Assembly (NCBI GenBank): GCA_902801155.1
Contig: CADCHG010000001.1
Span: 205,354-269,353, forward strand
Direction of reading: 5' to 3'
Length of the DNA: 64,000 bases
Origin: an uncultured Prevotellaceae bacterium
GTDB lineage: Bacteria; Bacteroidota; Bacteroidia; Bacteroidales; Bacteroidaceae
The notes beneath the pieces are model-generated. The model worked only from the letters and a program-made list of their open reading frames with translations, had not been told where the DNA came from and made no database searches. Made by a program: the position numbers and the translations under genes. Positions 20,301 to 28,397 of the stretch are shown here, piece by piece. Every line of letters starts with the position of its first letter. Positions within the stretch are counted from its first letter, which is position 1.

Positions 20301-21548
20301 ATGAACGGAAGAGTTTTAGTAATCGGTGCCGGTGGCGTTGCTACCGTAGCTATCGTGAAGATGGCAATGAACAGCGACATCTTCAAGGAGATTAAGATCG
20401 CAAGCCGTACAAAGGCAAAGTGCGATAACATCGTGAAGTATATCAATGAGAAACTGCCAGATTGCAAGGCAGTTCTCTCAACAGCAAAGGTTGACGCTGA
20501 CGATGTAGAGCAGTTGAAGGCTCTCATGAGCGACTACAAGCCAGAAATCGTAGTAAACCTCGCATTGCCTTATCAGGACCTCACAATCATGGATGCCTGT
20601 CTTGCTTGTGGCTGTAACTATCTCGACACAGCCAACTACGAGCCAAAGGACGAAGCACACTTCGAGTACTCTTGGCAGTGGGCTTACCGTGAACGTTTCG
20701 AGAAGGCTGGCCTCTGTGCAATTCTCGGATGCGGTTTCGACCCAGGCGTTACAAGCATCTACACAGCATACGCAGCAAAGCATCACTTTGACGAGATTCA
20801 GTATCTCGACATTGTTGACTGCAACGCAGGAAATCACCATAAGGCATTCGCAACAAACTTCAATCCGGAAATCAATATCCGCGAGATTACCCAGAAGGGA
20901 CTGTATTATGAGAACGGCAAGTACATCGAAACTGAGCCAATGGAGATTCACAAGCCTCTCACCTACCCTAACATCGGTCCTCGCGAGTCATATCTTCTCC
21001 ACCACGAGGAAATAGAATCTCTCGTAATCAACTATCCAACAATCAAGCGTGCACGTTTCTGGATGACATTCGGACAGCAGTATCTCACATATCTCGACGT
21101 TATCCAGAACATCGGTATGTCACGTATTGACGAGGTAGAGTACGAGGCACCAAAGGCTGACGGCACAGGCGTAGAGAAGGTGAAAATCGTTCCTCTGCAG
21201 TTCCTCAAGGCCGTTCTTCCAAACCCACAGGAGCTTGGCGAGAACTACGAGGGCGAGACATCCATCGGTTGCCGTATCCGCGGTCTGAAAGATGGCAAGG
21301 AGCAGACATACTACGTTTACAACAACTGCAAGCATCAGGATGCCTATATGGAGACTGGAATGCAGGGCGTAAGCTACACCACTGGTGTTCCAGCCATGAT
21401 CGGTGCAATGATGTTCCTCAAAGGAATATGGTCAAAGCCAGGCGTTCACAACGTAGAGGAGTTTGATCCAGATCCATTCATGGAGCAACTCAACACACAG
21501 GGACTTCCTTGGCATGAGATCTTCAACGAGGATTTGGAGCTTGATTAA
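20301..21548 (+). CDS. Carboxynorspermidine dehydrogenase (Lys1-like)
   Basis: A 415-residue member of the saccharopine dehydrogenase family. The N-terminal Rossmann motif VLVIGAGGVATVAIVKMA binds NADPH; NLALPYQDLTIMDACLACG, CNYLDTANYEP and ILGCGFDPGVTSIYTAYA are the blocks of the carboxy(nor)spermidine dehydrogenase branch. This enzyme condenses aspartate semialdehyde with putrescine or diaminopropane and is the route to spermidine in Bacteroidetes, replacing the aminopropyl-transferase pathway. The decarboxylase partner is not in the window. Length is as expected. Confidence 0.85.
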   Translation: MNGRVLVIGAGGVATVAIVKMAMNSDIFKEIKIASRTKAKCDNIVKYINEKLPDCKAVLSTAKVDADDVEQLKALMSDYKPEIVVNLALPYQDLTIMDACLACGCNYLDTANYEPKDEAHFEYSWQWAYRERFEKAGLCAILGCGFDPGVTSIYTAYAAKHHFDEIQYLDIVDCNAGNHHKAFATNFNPEINIREITQKGLYYENGKYIETEPMEIHKPLTYPNIGPRESYLLHHEEIESLVINYPTIKRARFWMTFGQQYLTYLDVIQNIGMSRIDEVEYEAPKADGTGVEKVKIVPLQFLKAVLPNPQELGENYEGETSIGCRIRGLKDGKEQTYYVYNNCKHQDAYMETGMQGVSYTTGVPAMIGAMMFLKGIWSKPGVHNVEEFDPDPFMEQLNTQGLPWHEIFNEDLELD

Positions 21549-21557
21549 AACAAAAAA

Positions 21558-21705
21558 CAGCCTCTCACCTACCCTATGGACAGCCTCTCCCCAAGGGGCG
21601 AAGAAATAGTTAGATTTTATCCTTAACAACAGTTCTAACAAGCGAACAAATGTAACATCGCCCTCACCCCTTGGGGAGAGGGCATCAGCAGGACGGGTGA
21701 GGGAC
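21558..21705. repeat. Palindromic element P2, copy 1
   Basis: Two GC-rich arms (CCTCTCACCTACCC... with the inner hairpin CTCTCCCCAAGGGGCG, and ...CACCCCTTGGGGAGAGGG...GGGTGAGGGACC) frame about 50 AT-rich bases. Further copies are at 34806 and 58324. All three lie between genes read in one direction. It separates the dehydrogenase gene from recA, for which I see no promoter. Confidence 0.75.
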
Positions 21706-21730
21706 CAGTATTTAATTAATTATAAACTAT

Positions 21731-22816
21731 ATGGCAAAGAAAGAGAAAGAAGAGAAGCCTCTCGACGCAAAAGAGGCAAAGCTGAAAGCATTGCAAGCAG
21801 CACTCGGCAAGATAGAGAAAGACTTCGGTAAGGGAAGTATAATGAAGCTCGGCGACGAGAAGGTGGAGAAGGTGGATGTCATTCCTACCGGATCTGTAGG
21901 TCTCGACCTCGCCCTCGGCGTAGGCGGCTACCCAAGAGGCCGTATCATCGAGATATATGGTCCTGAGTCATCAGGTAAGACAACCCTCGCAATCCACGCC
22001 ATTGCAGAGGCACAGAAGCTCGGTGGCATCGCTGCTATCATCGACGCAGAGCACGCCTTCGACCGCTTCTATGCTGAGGCACTTGGAGTTGATGTGGATA
22101 ACCTCTTCATCTCACAGCCTGACAACGGTGAACAGGCACTCGAAATCGCTGACCAACTCATATCAAGTGCAGCTGTTGATCTCGTAGTCATCGACTCTGT
22201 TGCAGCCCTCACACCAAAGGCTGAGATTGAAGGTACAATGGGCGACAACAAGGTTGGCCTTCAGGCACGTCTTATGTCACAAGCGTTGCGTAAACTCACA
22301 TCAACGATTTCAAAGACAAATACCACCTGTATCTTCATCAACCAGTTGCGAGAGAAAATCGGAATATCATTCGGCAACCCTGAGACAACAACAGGCGGTA
22401 ATGCGCTTAAGTTCTATGCATCTGTCCGCATCGATATCCGTAAGGCAGCAGCCATCAAGGACGGCGACACACAGCTTGGCAACCTTACCAGAGTAAAGGT
22501 TGTGAAGAACAAGGTAGCCCCTCCATTCAGAAAGTGCGAGTTTGACATTCTGTACGGGCAGGGCATCTCCAAGCTCGGTGAGATTCTCGACTTCGCAATC
22601 GAGTATGACATCATCCAGAAGAGCGGCTCATGGCTGTCTTACGAAGGCGCAAAAATTGCACAGGGACGCGACAAGGGTATTGCAATACTCAAGGATAACC
22701 CAGAACTTGCTGAGGAAATCGAGGCTAAGGTTCGTCAGGTTCTCGCAGAGAACAACGGTCATGCACCTAATGGCGCGATGAAAGAAACGACAGAAGAAGC
22801 AGAAACAGCAGAGTAA
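21731..22816 (+). CDS. recA: Recombinase RecA
   Basis: A 361-residue RecA, which forms filaments on single-stranded DNA, drives strand exchange and triggers LexA cleavage. Walker [20 protein letters not shown] (from about residue 76), the [11 protein letters not shown] strand, the [18 protein letters not shown] Walker B region, and loop L2 with [20 protein letters not shown] are present. The acidic C-terminal tail ([10 protein letters not shown]) is normal. It follows P2 and has no separate promoter that I can see; transcription from the gene upstream is likely. Confidence 0.98.
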   Translation: MAKKEKEEKPLDAKEAKLKALQAALGKIEKDFGKGSIMKLGDEKVEKVDVIPTGSVGLDLALGVGGYPRGRIIEIYGPESSGKTTLAIHAIAEAQKLGGIAAIIDAEHAFDRFYAEALGVDVDNLFISQPDNGEQALEIADQLISSAAVDLVVIDSVAALTPKAEIEGTMGDNKVGLQARLMSQALRKLTSTISKTNTTCIFINQLREKIGISFGNPETTTGGNALKFYASVRIDIRKAAAIKDGDTQLGNLTRVKVVKNKVAPPFRKCEFDILYGQGISKLGEILDFAIEYDIIQKSGSWLSYEGAKIAQGRDKGIAILKDNPELAEEIEAKVRQVLAENNGHAPNGAMKETTEEAETAE

Positions 22817-22828
22817 ATAATAGGATAA

Positions 22829-22917
22829 GGGAAACGGATTTATCTGATTATTCTGATAGCTGGCGCAGTAATGCTCTGTGCAATTCATATCAGATAAATA
22901 AGATAAATCCGTTTCCT
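22829..22917. repeat. Palindromic element P4 with 9-base units, copy A
   Basis: GGGAAACGGATTTATCTG ... AGATAAATCCGTTTCC form an inverted repeat just after recA. The arms contain phased 9-base units (ATTTATCTG, ATTATTCTG; CAGATAAAT, AAGATAAAT). The core CTGATAGCTGGCGCAGTA appears in reverse complement in copy B (24454-24545) on the other side of the next gene. Confidence 0.7.
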
Positions 22918-22944
22918 TTATTTATCAAATACACATTAACTGGT

Positions 22945-24372
22945 ATGCCCATGACAATAAACACTATCAAAAAACACTCCTCCTTGAGAGGATTGGGGGC
23001 TCTTTTCCTCCTTTTTGCCCTCCCTTCATTGGCTCAGGATGGCGGTATTTCCCCAGAGATGCTTACAAAAATTCAACAGACTCGTCCACAGGGCAACGCG
23101 GAGAAGGCTCTTGTCAATGCGATGGCGACAATGAGCATCAACGACCTTGCAAAGAATGCAGCAAAGCAGGGAAAGATAGATACAAAGTTCAGTATCGAGA
23201 CTCCAAAGCAGAGCATCCATAACCAGAAGTCATCTGGCCGTTGCTGGATGTTCTCAAGCATGAACGTGCTCCGTTCTCGCTTTGCACTAGAGCACAAGGA
23301 CACACTTGCCGTGGAATATTCACAGGACTACCTGTTCTTCTACGACCAGTTGGAGAAAGCCAACCTCTTCCTGCAAGGCGTAATAGAGACGGCAACAAAG
23401 TCTATGGACCATCCCGACGTGAAGTTCTTCTTCCGCTCTCCGCTCAGCGATGGCGGCACGTTCTGCGGAATAATAGATCTGACAAAGAAATACGGTCTTG
23501 TTCCAAAGTCTGTACGTCCTGAGACCTATCAGGCAGAGAACACCCGTCTGATGTCAAATATCATCGAGACAAAGCTGCGCGAATACGGTCTTGAACTGCG
23601 TTCCATGGTTACAGCAAAGAAGAAGGCAGCAGCTATAAACAGCCGTAAGACAGAGATGCTTTCAGAGGTATATCGCATTCTCTCCATGACACTTGGCGAA
23701 CCTGTCAAGGAATTCAAATACGCCCACCGTGACAAGAACGGCAATATCAAGGGCGAGGAGAAGACATACACGCCAATGGAGTTCTACAAGGAAACCGTCA
23801 AAGATCCGATAGAAGATACCTTCCTCATGCTCATGAACGACCCACGTCACCCTTATTACAAGGTGTATGAAGTGGAATACGACCGCCACACATACGATGG
23901 TCACAACTGGCGATATATCAACCTCCCAATCGAGGATATAGAGTCTATCGCCATAGCATCCCTGAAGGACGGCCGTAAGATGTACAGCTCATACGACCTC
24001 CCACAGATGGACAGAAACCGCGGATATATGGATCTCGACCTCTGGGACTACTCCACCCTCTTCGGCTTACAGTTCCCTATGACAAAGGCTGAGCGTATCT
24101 CCACATTCGAGAGTGTATCAGCACACGCCATGACCCTTACCGCCGTAGATCTCGACAAGAACGGCAAGCCGAGGAAATGGAAGGTAGAGAACAGTTGGGG
24201 AGAAGGCTCCGGTCAGCAAGGCTACGCTATCATGACCGAGGATTGGTTCAAGGAATATATGTTCCGTCTCGTTGTTGACAAGAAATACGTTCCAGAGAAC
24301 ATCCTCAAGCTGAAGGACGAGAAGCCAACGATGATACCTTACGACGACCCGTTGTTCAAGGTAGAGGAATAG
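22945..24372 (+). CDS. pepC: Exported C1B aminopeptidase (bleomycin hydrolase-like)
   Basis: A 475-residue papain-fold peptidase of the PepC/bleomycin hydrolase family. Catalytic residues are Cys100 (SSGRCWMFSS), His394 (SAHAMTLTAVD) and Asn416 (KVENSWGE). Unlike cytoplasmic PepC it carries a hydrophobic leader ending ALPSLAQ, so it probably acts in the periplasm, as in several Bacteroidetes homologues. ATG 22945 is used; ATG 22951 is an equal alternative. The gene is framed by two inverted copies of repeat P4. Confidence 0.9.
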   Translation: MPMTINTIKKHSSLRGLGALFLLFALPSLAQDGGISPEMLTKIQQTRPQGNAEKALVNAMATMSINDLAKNAAKQGKIDTKFSIETPKQSIHNQKSSGRCWMFSSMNVLRSRFALEHKDTLAVEYSQDYLFFYDQLEKANLFLQGVIETATKSMDHPDVKFFFRSPLSDGGTFCGIIDLTKKYGLVPKSVRPETYQAENTRLMSNIIETKLREYGLELRSMVTAKKKAAAINSRKTEMLSEVYRILSMTLGEPVKEFKYAHRDKNGNIKGEEKTYTPMEFYKETVKDPIEDTFLMLMNDPRHPYYKVYEVEYDRHTYDGHNWRYINLPIEDIESIAIASLKDGRKMYSSYDLPQMDRNRGYMDLDLWDYSTLFGLQFPMTKAERISTFESVSAHAMTLTAVDLDKNGKPRKWKVENSWGEGSGQQGYAIMTEDWFKEYMFRLVVDKKYVPENILKLKDEKPTMIPYDDPLFKVEE

Positions 24373-24378
24373 CCAAAC

Positions 24379-24628
24379 AAAAGCCTAACCAAGCCTTCCC
24401 CAAGGGAAGGATGTTTGATACATTTGTTCGCTATTTTTTCGTAAAAAGAATAAAGGAAACGGATTTATCTGTTTTATCTGAAATAAATCGCATAAATAAT
24501 ACTGCGCCAGCTATCAGATAAATCAGATAAATCCGCTTCTTTTTTTAAAAATTGAATTAACGCTAAAATAATGAGCGTTTATTACTATTAAACATCCTTC
24601 CCTTTGGGAAGGCTTGGTTAGGCTTTTT
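24379..24628. repeat. Palindromic element P1 with P4 nested inside
   Basis: Outer arms: AAGCCTAACCAAGCCTTCCC plus a hairpin (24379-24416) and its complement (24590-24628). Inside them lies P4 copy B (24454-24545), with 9-base units such as CAGATAAAT repeated twice. The element fills the space between the convergent pepC and purU genes, ending two bases from the purU stop codon, and may act as terminator for both. Confidence 0.75.
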
Positions 24629-24630
24629 AT

Positions 24631-25494
24631 TTATGAGAAGATGATAGTCTTGTTATGATATGTAAGAATCTTCCTCTCGATATGCTTCTTAACGGCACGT
24701 GAGAGGACGATTTTCTCAAGATCCTTACCCTTGAGAACAAGAGTCTCGGGGGTGTCCTTATGAGTGATGCGTACAACATCCTGCTCAATGATAGGACCGG
24801 CATCAAGCTCAGAGGTAACATAGTGGCTTGTAGCACCTATAATCTTAACACCACGCTGGTAAGCCTGATGGTAAGGCTTTGCTCCTATGAAAGCAGGAAG
24901 GAATGAGTGGTGGATATTGATAATCTTATGAGGATAGCGCTTTATCATATCCTCTGAGATAATCTGCATATAGCGGGCAAGAACGATGAATGAGATACGC
25001 TCCTTCTTCAGAAGCTCCATCTCAGCCTTCTCCACCTCCTGCTTGTTTGACCAGTCTTTCTTTATTGACCATACATAGTAAGGAATACCAAACTGATCTG
25101 CCACGTAGCGAAGGTCCTCGTGGTTGCTGACGATACATGGAATCTCAACGTCAAGTTCGCCTGCCTTATAGCGCGCAAGAAGATCGTAGAGACAATGGCT
25201 CATCTTACTTACAAACAGAGCCATGCGAGGCTTCACATAGTTGAAATAGATGTCGAACTCCATCTCATATCGTGAGCCGTACAATGTCTCAATATACTCT
25301 TCAATCTTCTCTGAAGGGATAGAGAACTCGGCAAGTTCCCACTCCACACGCATGAAGAAACGGCCATCAACCTTGTCCACATACTGGTCAAGGTAAACAA
25401 TGTTACCGTGATTATCGGTAATGAACTTGGTGATATCTGTAATAATACCCAGCTGATCCGGGCAATGTAGCAATAATATAGCAGTCTGTTGCAT
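24631..25494 (-). CDS. purU: Formyltetrahydrofolate deformylase
   Basis: A 287-residue enzyme that hydrolyses 10-formyl-THF to formate and THF, supplying formate for PurT-type purine synthesis and balancing one-carbon pools. Residues 1-85 are an ACT domain (LLLHCPDQLGIITDITKFI); the formyltransferase domain has the catalytic block INIHHSFLPAFIGAKPYHQA and GATSHYVTSELDAGPIIEQD. ATG 25494 is chosen over a GTG two codons upstream. Its predicted leader of about 120 bases consists largely of the heptamer array. Confidence 0.93.
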   Translation of the reverse strand: MQQTAILLLHCPDQLGIITDITKFITDNHGNIVYLDQYVDKVDGRFFMRVEWELAEFSIPSEKIEEYIETLYGSRYEMEFDIYFNYVKPRMALFVSKMSHCLYDLLARYKAGELDVEIPCIVSNHEDLRYVADQFGIPYYVWSIKKDWSNKQEVEKAEMELLKKERISFIVLARYMQIISEDMIKRYPHKIINIHHSFLPAFIGAKPYHQAYQRGVKIIGATSHYVTSELDAGPIIEQDVVRITHKDTPETLVLKGKDLEKIVLSRAVKKHIERKILTYHNKTIIFS

Positions 25495-25523
25495 TTCCAC
25501 TGTTTACGTTTTATTTTTTATTT

Positions 25524-25607
25524 GTCAAAGGTCAAAGGTCGAAGGTCAAAGGTCGAAGCCTTAGTCCTTAGTCCTTAATCCTTGGACCTTAGTCCTTAGT
25601 CCTTTGT
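25524..25607. repeat. Twelve phased heptamers in the purU leader
   Basis: Five units of GTCAAAG/GTCGAAG (25524-25558) followed without a break in phase by seven units of the CCTTAGT type (25559-25607). Read on the other strand the second set is AAGGACT, so the two halves are inverted versions of an AAGGWC-type unit. The array lies between the purU promoter and its start codon and would be transcribed. Confidence 0.9.
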
Positions 25608-25619
25608 CCATTTAAGATG

Positions 25620-25651
25620 CAAAAGTACAAATTTTTCAGCAAAACTGCAAG
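25620..25651 (-). promoter_or_regulatory. purU promoter
   Basis: CTTG (25651-25648), 20 bases, TACTTTTG (25627-25620) on the minus strand. The start of transcription would fall just before the heptamer array. Confidence 0.65.
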
Positions 25652-25691
25652 TTTTTAGTTCTTATAATATCGCTTTTTGGAAAGTTTTTAT

Positions 25692-25699
25692 TAATTTTG
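25692..25699 (+). promoter_or_regulatory. -7 box of the GH10 gene
   Basis: TAATTTTG, 41 bases before ATG 25740. No good -33 TTTG at the usual distance; an activator may be needed. Confidence 0.5.
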
Positions 25700-25739
25700 T
25701 AGCGAATATCTGAATTCCAAAAACTAAAACCATATATTT

Positions 25740-28082
25740 ATGAAGAAATTATACTTATTTATGCTTACAGCCGGACTTTCCCTCTCTGCTGTAGCACAGC
25801 AAAAATTTGAGTTGGGCAAGCCCAATAATGACAACTACCGATACTTGGACAAGTATCAAGCCCTCAAGGAGTATATCGACCGCTCCAAATATCCAAACTT
25901 CAAACTCGGTGTTGGAACTACCGTAAACGACTATCTCAACAACTCATTGGTCAGGGATCTGACAAACAAGAACTTCAACGAGACAGTTGCAGGCAATGCC
26001 ATGAAAATGGCAAGTTGCGTGGACGGCAATGGTAACATGAACTTCACCACGGTGAAGAACTATGTGAAGAAAGCTACGGAAGCTGGTCTCAGCGTCTATG
26101 GCCATACCCTCGCATGGCATTCACAGCAGCCTAACGGCTGGCTTAGAGCTCTCCTTGCTGATAAGGCAGCACCAGAGCTTACCGATGGTGATGTAGAAAT
26201 AGTATCGGTAGCAGCAAGCAAGGACTTCCGCAAGACGCAGAGCGTGGGGTGGAAGGATGATGAAACTAAAAATGGGTTTAAAATCACATTTGATGCTACT
26301 GACGGTCTACACGTAAATGCGACAAAGTCATGCGCGTACGAAGTGCAGTTTGTAGGCATGTCCGACATCATCCTCACAAAGGGCAAGACCTACAAGATGA
26401 CCATGACCGTCAAGGGCTCTAAGGCAGGAAAGGTTTCCGGTCGCCTCGGAGACTGGAGCACAGGTGCAAGCATCAACATTCCATTTACCACAGAATGGAA
26501 GGATGTGGAAATAAACATCAAGCCAACTATGGTTAGTAGCTTCATGCTTCTGCAGGTTCCTAACTACATTGGCGATGTCTATATCAAGAGCATCAAGATT
26601 GAGTCAAAGACAATGGGTAAGACCACTACCGAAGAAGACCGTCGCTGTATCAAGGCTCATGCCACAGCAAGACAGTCTGATGTATGGGACAATCAGATGT
26701 GGCTTGTTCCTGGTTCATTCTCTTCTGGAGCAAGCTATGTGTTCACGGCAGATGTTCGTGCCGACAAGCCAGCATACGCTTCTACACAGATTCATAAAGC
26801 CCCAGGCTCATACGTAGGTGATGGCATCGGCAGCATCAATTTCTCTACCGAGTGGAAGACTATTGTCTTAAGTGGAAAATTCGGCAACGCCGGACAGAGC
26901 ATCGCCCTCAACCTCAGCGAATTTGCCGACGAGAACAACTATTACTTCGACAACGTAAGTCTGAAGATTGGCGGTGTTGAGAAGATGAAGAACGGCGACT
27001 TTGAGGGTACTGAGGTTAGCACATTCAAGGTCAAGGAGAATAGTGGTAATGTCGTTGATCCTACTATCAGCGAAGGCATTACATACGTCTTTATTCCAAG
27101 CACCGTTCCTCTATCAAAGCAAGAACGCCACGATACCCTCGTCTATGCTATGGACAAGTGGATCAAGGGCATGATGGAGGCTTGCGACGGTAAGGTAAAG
27201 GCATGGGACCTTGTGAATGAGGCAATCTCCGGAGGCGGTAACGACGGTGAAGGCAACTATCTTCTTCAGCACTCTGAGGGCTATAATCCTAACGGCACAT
27301 GGGATGTAGGTGGCGATGCCTTCTACTGGCAAGACTTTATGGGCGACCTCGAATACGTTCGTCAGGCTTGCCGTCTTGCTCGCAAGTATGGTCCGGAGGA
27401 TGTCAAACTCTTCATCAACGACTACAACCTTGAGTCTGAGTGGGATGACAACAAGAAACTGAAGTCACTCATCAACTGGATAAAGAAATGGGAGTCTGAT
27501 GGTGTTACCAAGATCGACGGTATCGGCACTCAGATGCATATCAGCTGTTTTGAGGACGAAAGCATTCTGAACAACATCAAGAGCCACATCACCAATATGT
27601 TCGATCTCATGGCAAAATCAGGCAAACTTGTTCGTGTCAGCGAGATGGATATGGGTTATGTCCGTGGTTCAAACAGATGGGGATCATCCACAAAGACAAG
27701 CGACCTGACCGAGGCAGAGCACAAGAAAATGGCAGACTTCTACGAATGGATTCTCAAGGAATACTTCCGTCTCGTACCTCCAGAGCAGCAATGGGGTATC
27801 TGTCAATGGTGTGGAACAGACGCACCAGCCAATAGCGGATGGCGCAAAAATGAGCCTGTAGGTATCTGGGATCTCAACTACTACCGCAAGCACGTGTATG
27901 CCGGCTTTGTTCGCGGACTTAACGGAGGTGAGCCTACAGGTATTGACAGCATTGAGGCTGACAAGAAGGTTGACACCTCTAATGGCATCTACAACCTCAA
28001 CGGTATGCGTATGCCTACAACCTCTCTCGACGAACTCCCTTCAGGCCTCTACATTGTAAATGGCAAGAAAGTGGTTAAGTGA
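25740..28082 (+). CDS. xyn10: GH10 endo-beta-1,4-xylanase with CBM insert
   Basis: A 780-residue exported enzyme (signal ending LSAVAQQ). The GH10 barrel is split: residues about 50-150 (ending GHTLAWHSQQPNGWLRALLA) and about 455-735 carry the barrel, and roughly 300 residues between them hold two carbohydrate-binding modules (beta-sandwiches rich in Trp, Asn and Gly). Acid/base Glu494 (WDLVNEAISG) and nucleophile Glu635 (RVSEMDM) are in place. The same split architecture is known from rumen Prevotella xylanases. The last 45 residues (DSIEADKK to GLYIVNGKKVVK) are a sorting-like tail shared with the next gene. It hydrolyses xylan at the cell surface or outside the cell. Confidence 0.93.
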   Translation: MKKLYLFMLTAGLSLSAVAQQKFELGKPNNDNYRYLDKYQALKEYIDRSKYPNFKLGVGTTVNDYLNNSLVRDLTNKNFNETVAGNAMKMASCVDGNGNMNFTTVKNYVKKATEAGLSVYGHTLAWHSQQPNGWLRALLADKAAPELTDGDVEIVSVAASKDFRKTQSVGWKDDETKNGFKITFDATDGLHVNATKSCAYEVQFVGMSDIILTKGKTYKMTMTVKGSKAGKVSGRLGDWSTGASINIPFTTEWKDVEINIKPTMVSSFMLLQVPNYIGDVYIKSIKIESKTMGKTTTEEDRRCIKAHATARQSDVWDNQMWLVPGSFSSGASYVFTADVRADKPAYASTQIHKAPGSYVGDGIGSINFSTEWKTIVLSGKFGNAGQSIALNLSEFADENNYYFDNVSLKIGGVEKMKNGDFEGTEVSTFKVKENSGNVVDPTISEGITYVFIPSTVPLSKQERHDTLVYAMDKWIKGMMEACDGKVKAWDLVNEAISGGGNDGEGNYLLQHSEGYNPNGTWDVGGDAFYWQDFMGDLEYVRQACRLARKYGPEDVKLFINDYNLESEWDDNKKLKSLINWIKKWESDGVTKIDGIGTQMHISCFEDESILNNIKSHITNMFDLMAKSGKLVRVSEMDMGYVRGSNRWGSSTKTSDLTEAEHKKMADFYEWILKEYFRLVPPEQQWGICQWCGTDAPANSGWRKNEPVGIWDLNYYRKHVYAGFVRGLNGGEPTGIDSIEADKKVDTSNGIYNLNGMRMPTTSLDELPSGLYIVNGKKVVK

Positions 28083-28309
28083 TATTAAGACTTGCGAAGC
28101 TTGATGAGCTTTGCAAAGAACCTGCTTTAGCTTGTTGAACCATAGCGAAAAAATTAAAATATTAAACGCTAAGACGCGGAGTCGCAGAGTTTTTCTTTGT
28201 GCTTCGCGTCTTTGCGTTTATTGTTCGCAAGTATTATTATCTTTATTTCATAAGTAGTTAAATGAACTAAATAATCGTGTAAAAATGCCTGATTCTCAGG
28301 AATTATTCG
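28083..28309. repeat. Gap with an octamer inverted array and a small dispersed repeat
   Basis: 28164-28219 holds phased 8-base units: ACGCTAAG, ACGCGGAG, TCGCAGAG, and on the far side CTTCGCGT, CTTTGCGT; the outer 15 bases of the two halves pair with one mismatch. A sequence GCTTTAGCTTGTTGA (about 28125) recurs near 56050 and in weaker form near 20245. No gene seen. Confidence 0.65.
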
Positions 28310-28317
28310 TAACTTTG
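28310..28317 (+). promoter_or_regulatory. -7 box of the LRR gene
   Basis: TAACTTTG, 88 bases before ATG 28398; the leader is AT-rich with no fold that stands out. Confidence 0.5.
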
Positions 28318-28397
28318 TCGCGCAAAAAGAAAGGGGACAGGTTCAAATAACCACCTATAATTTATATCTTTAGGTCAGAAACAAATAAAATTTATAT

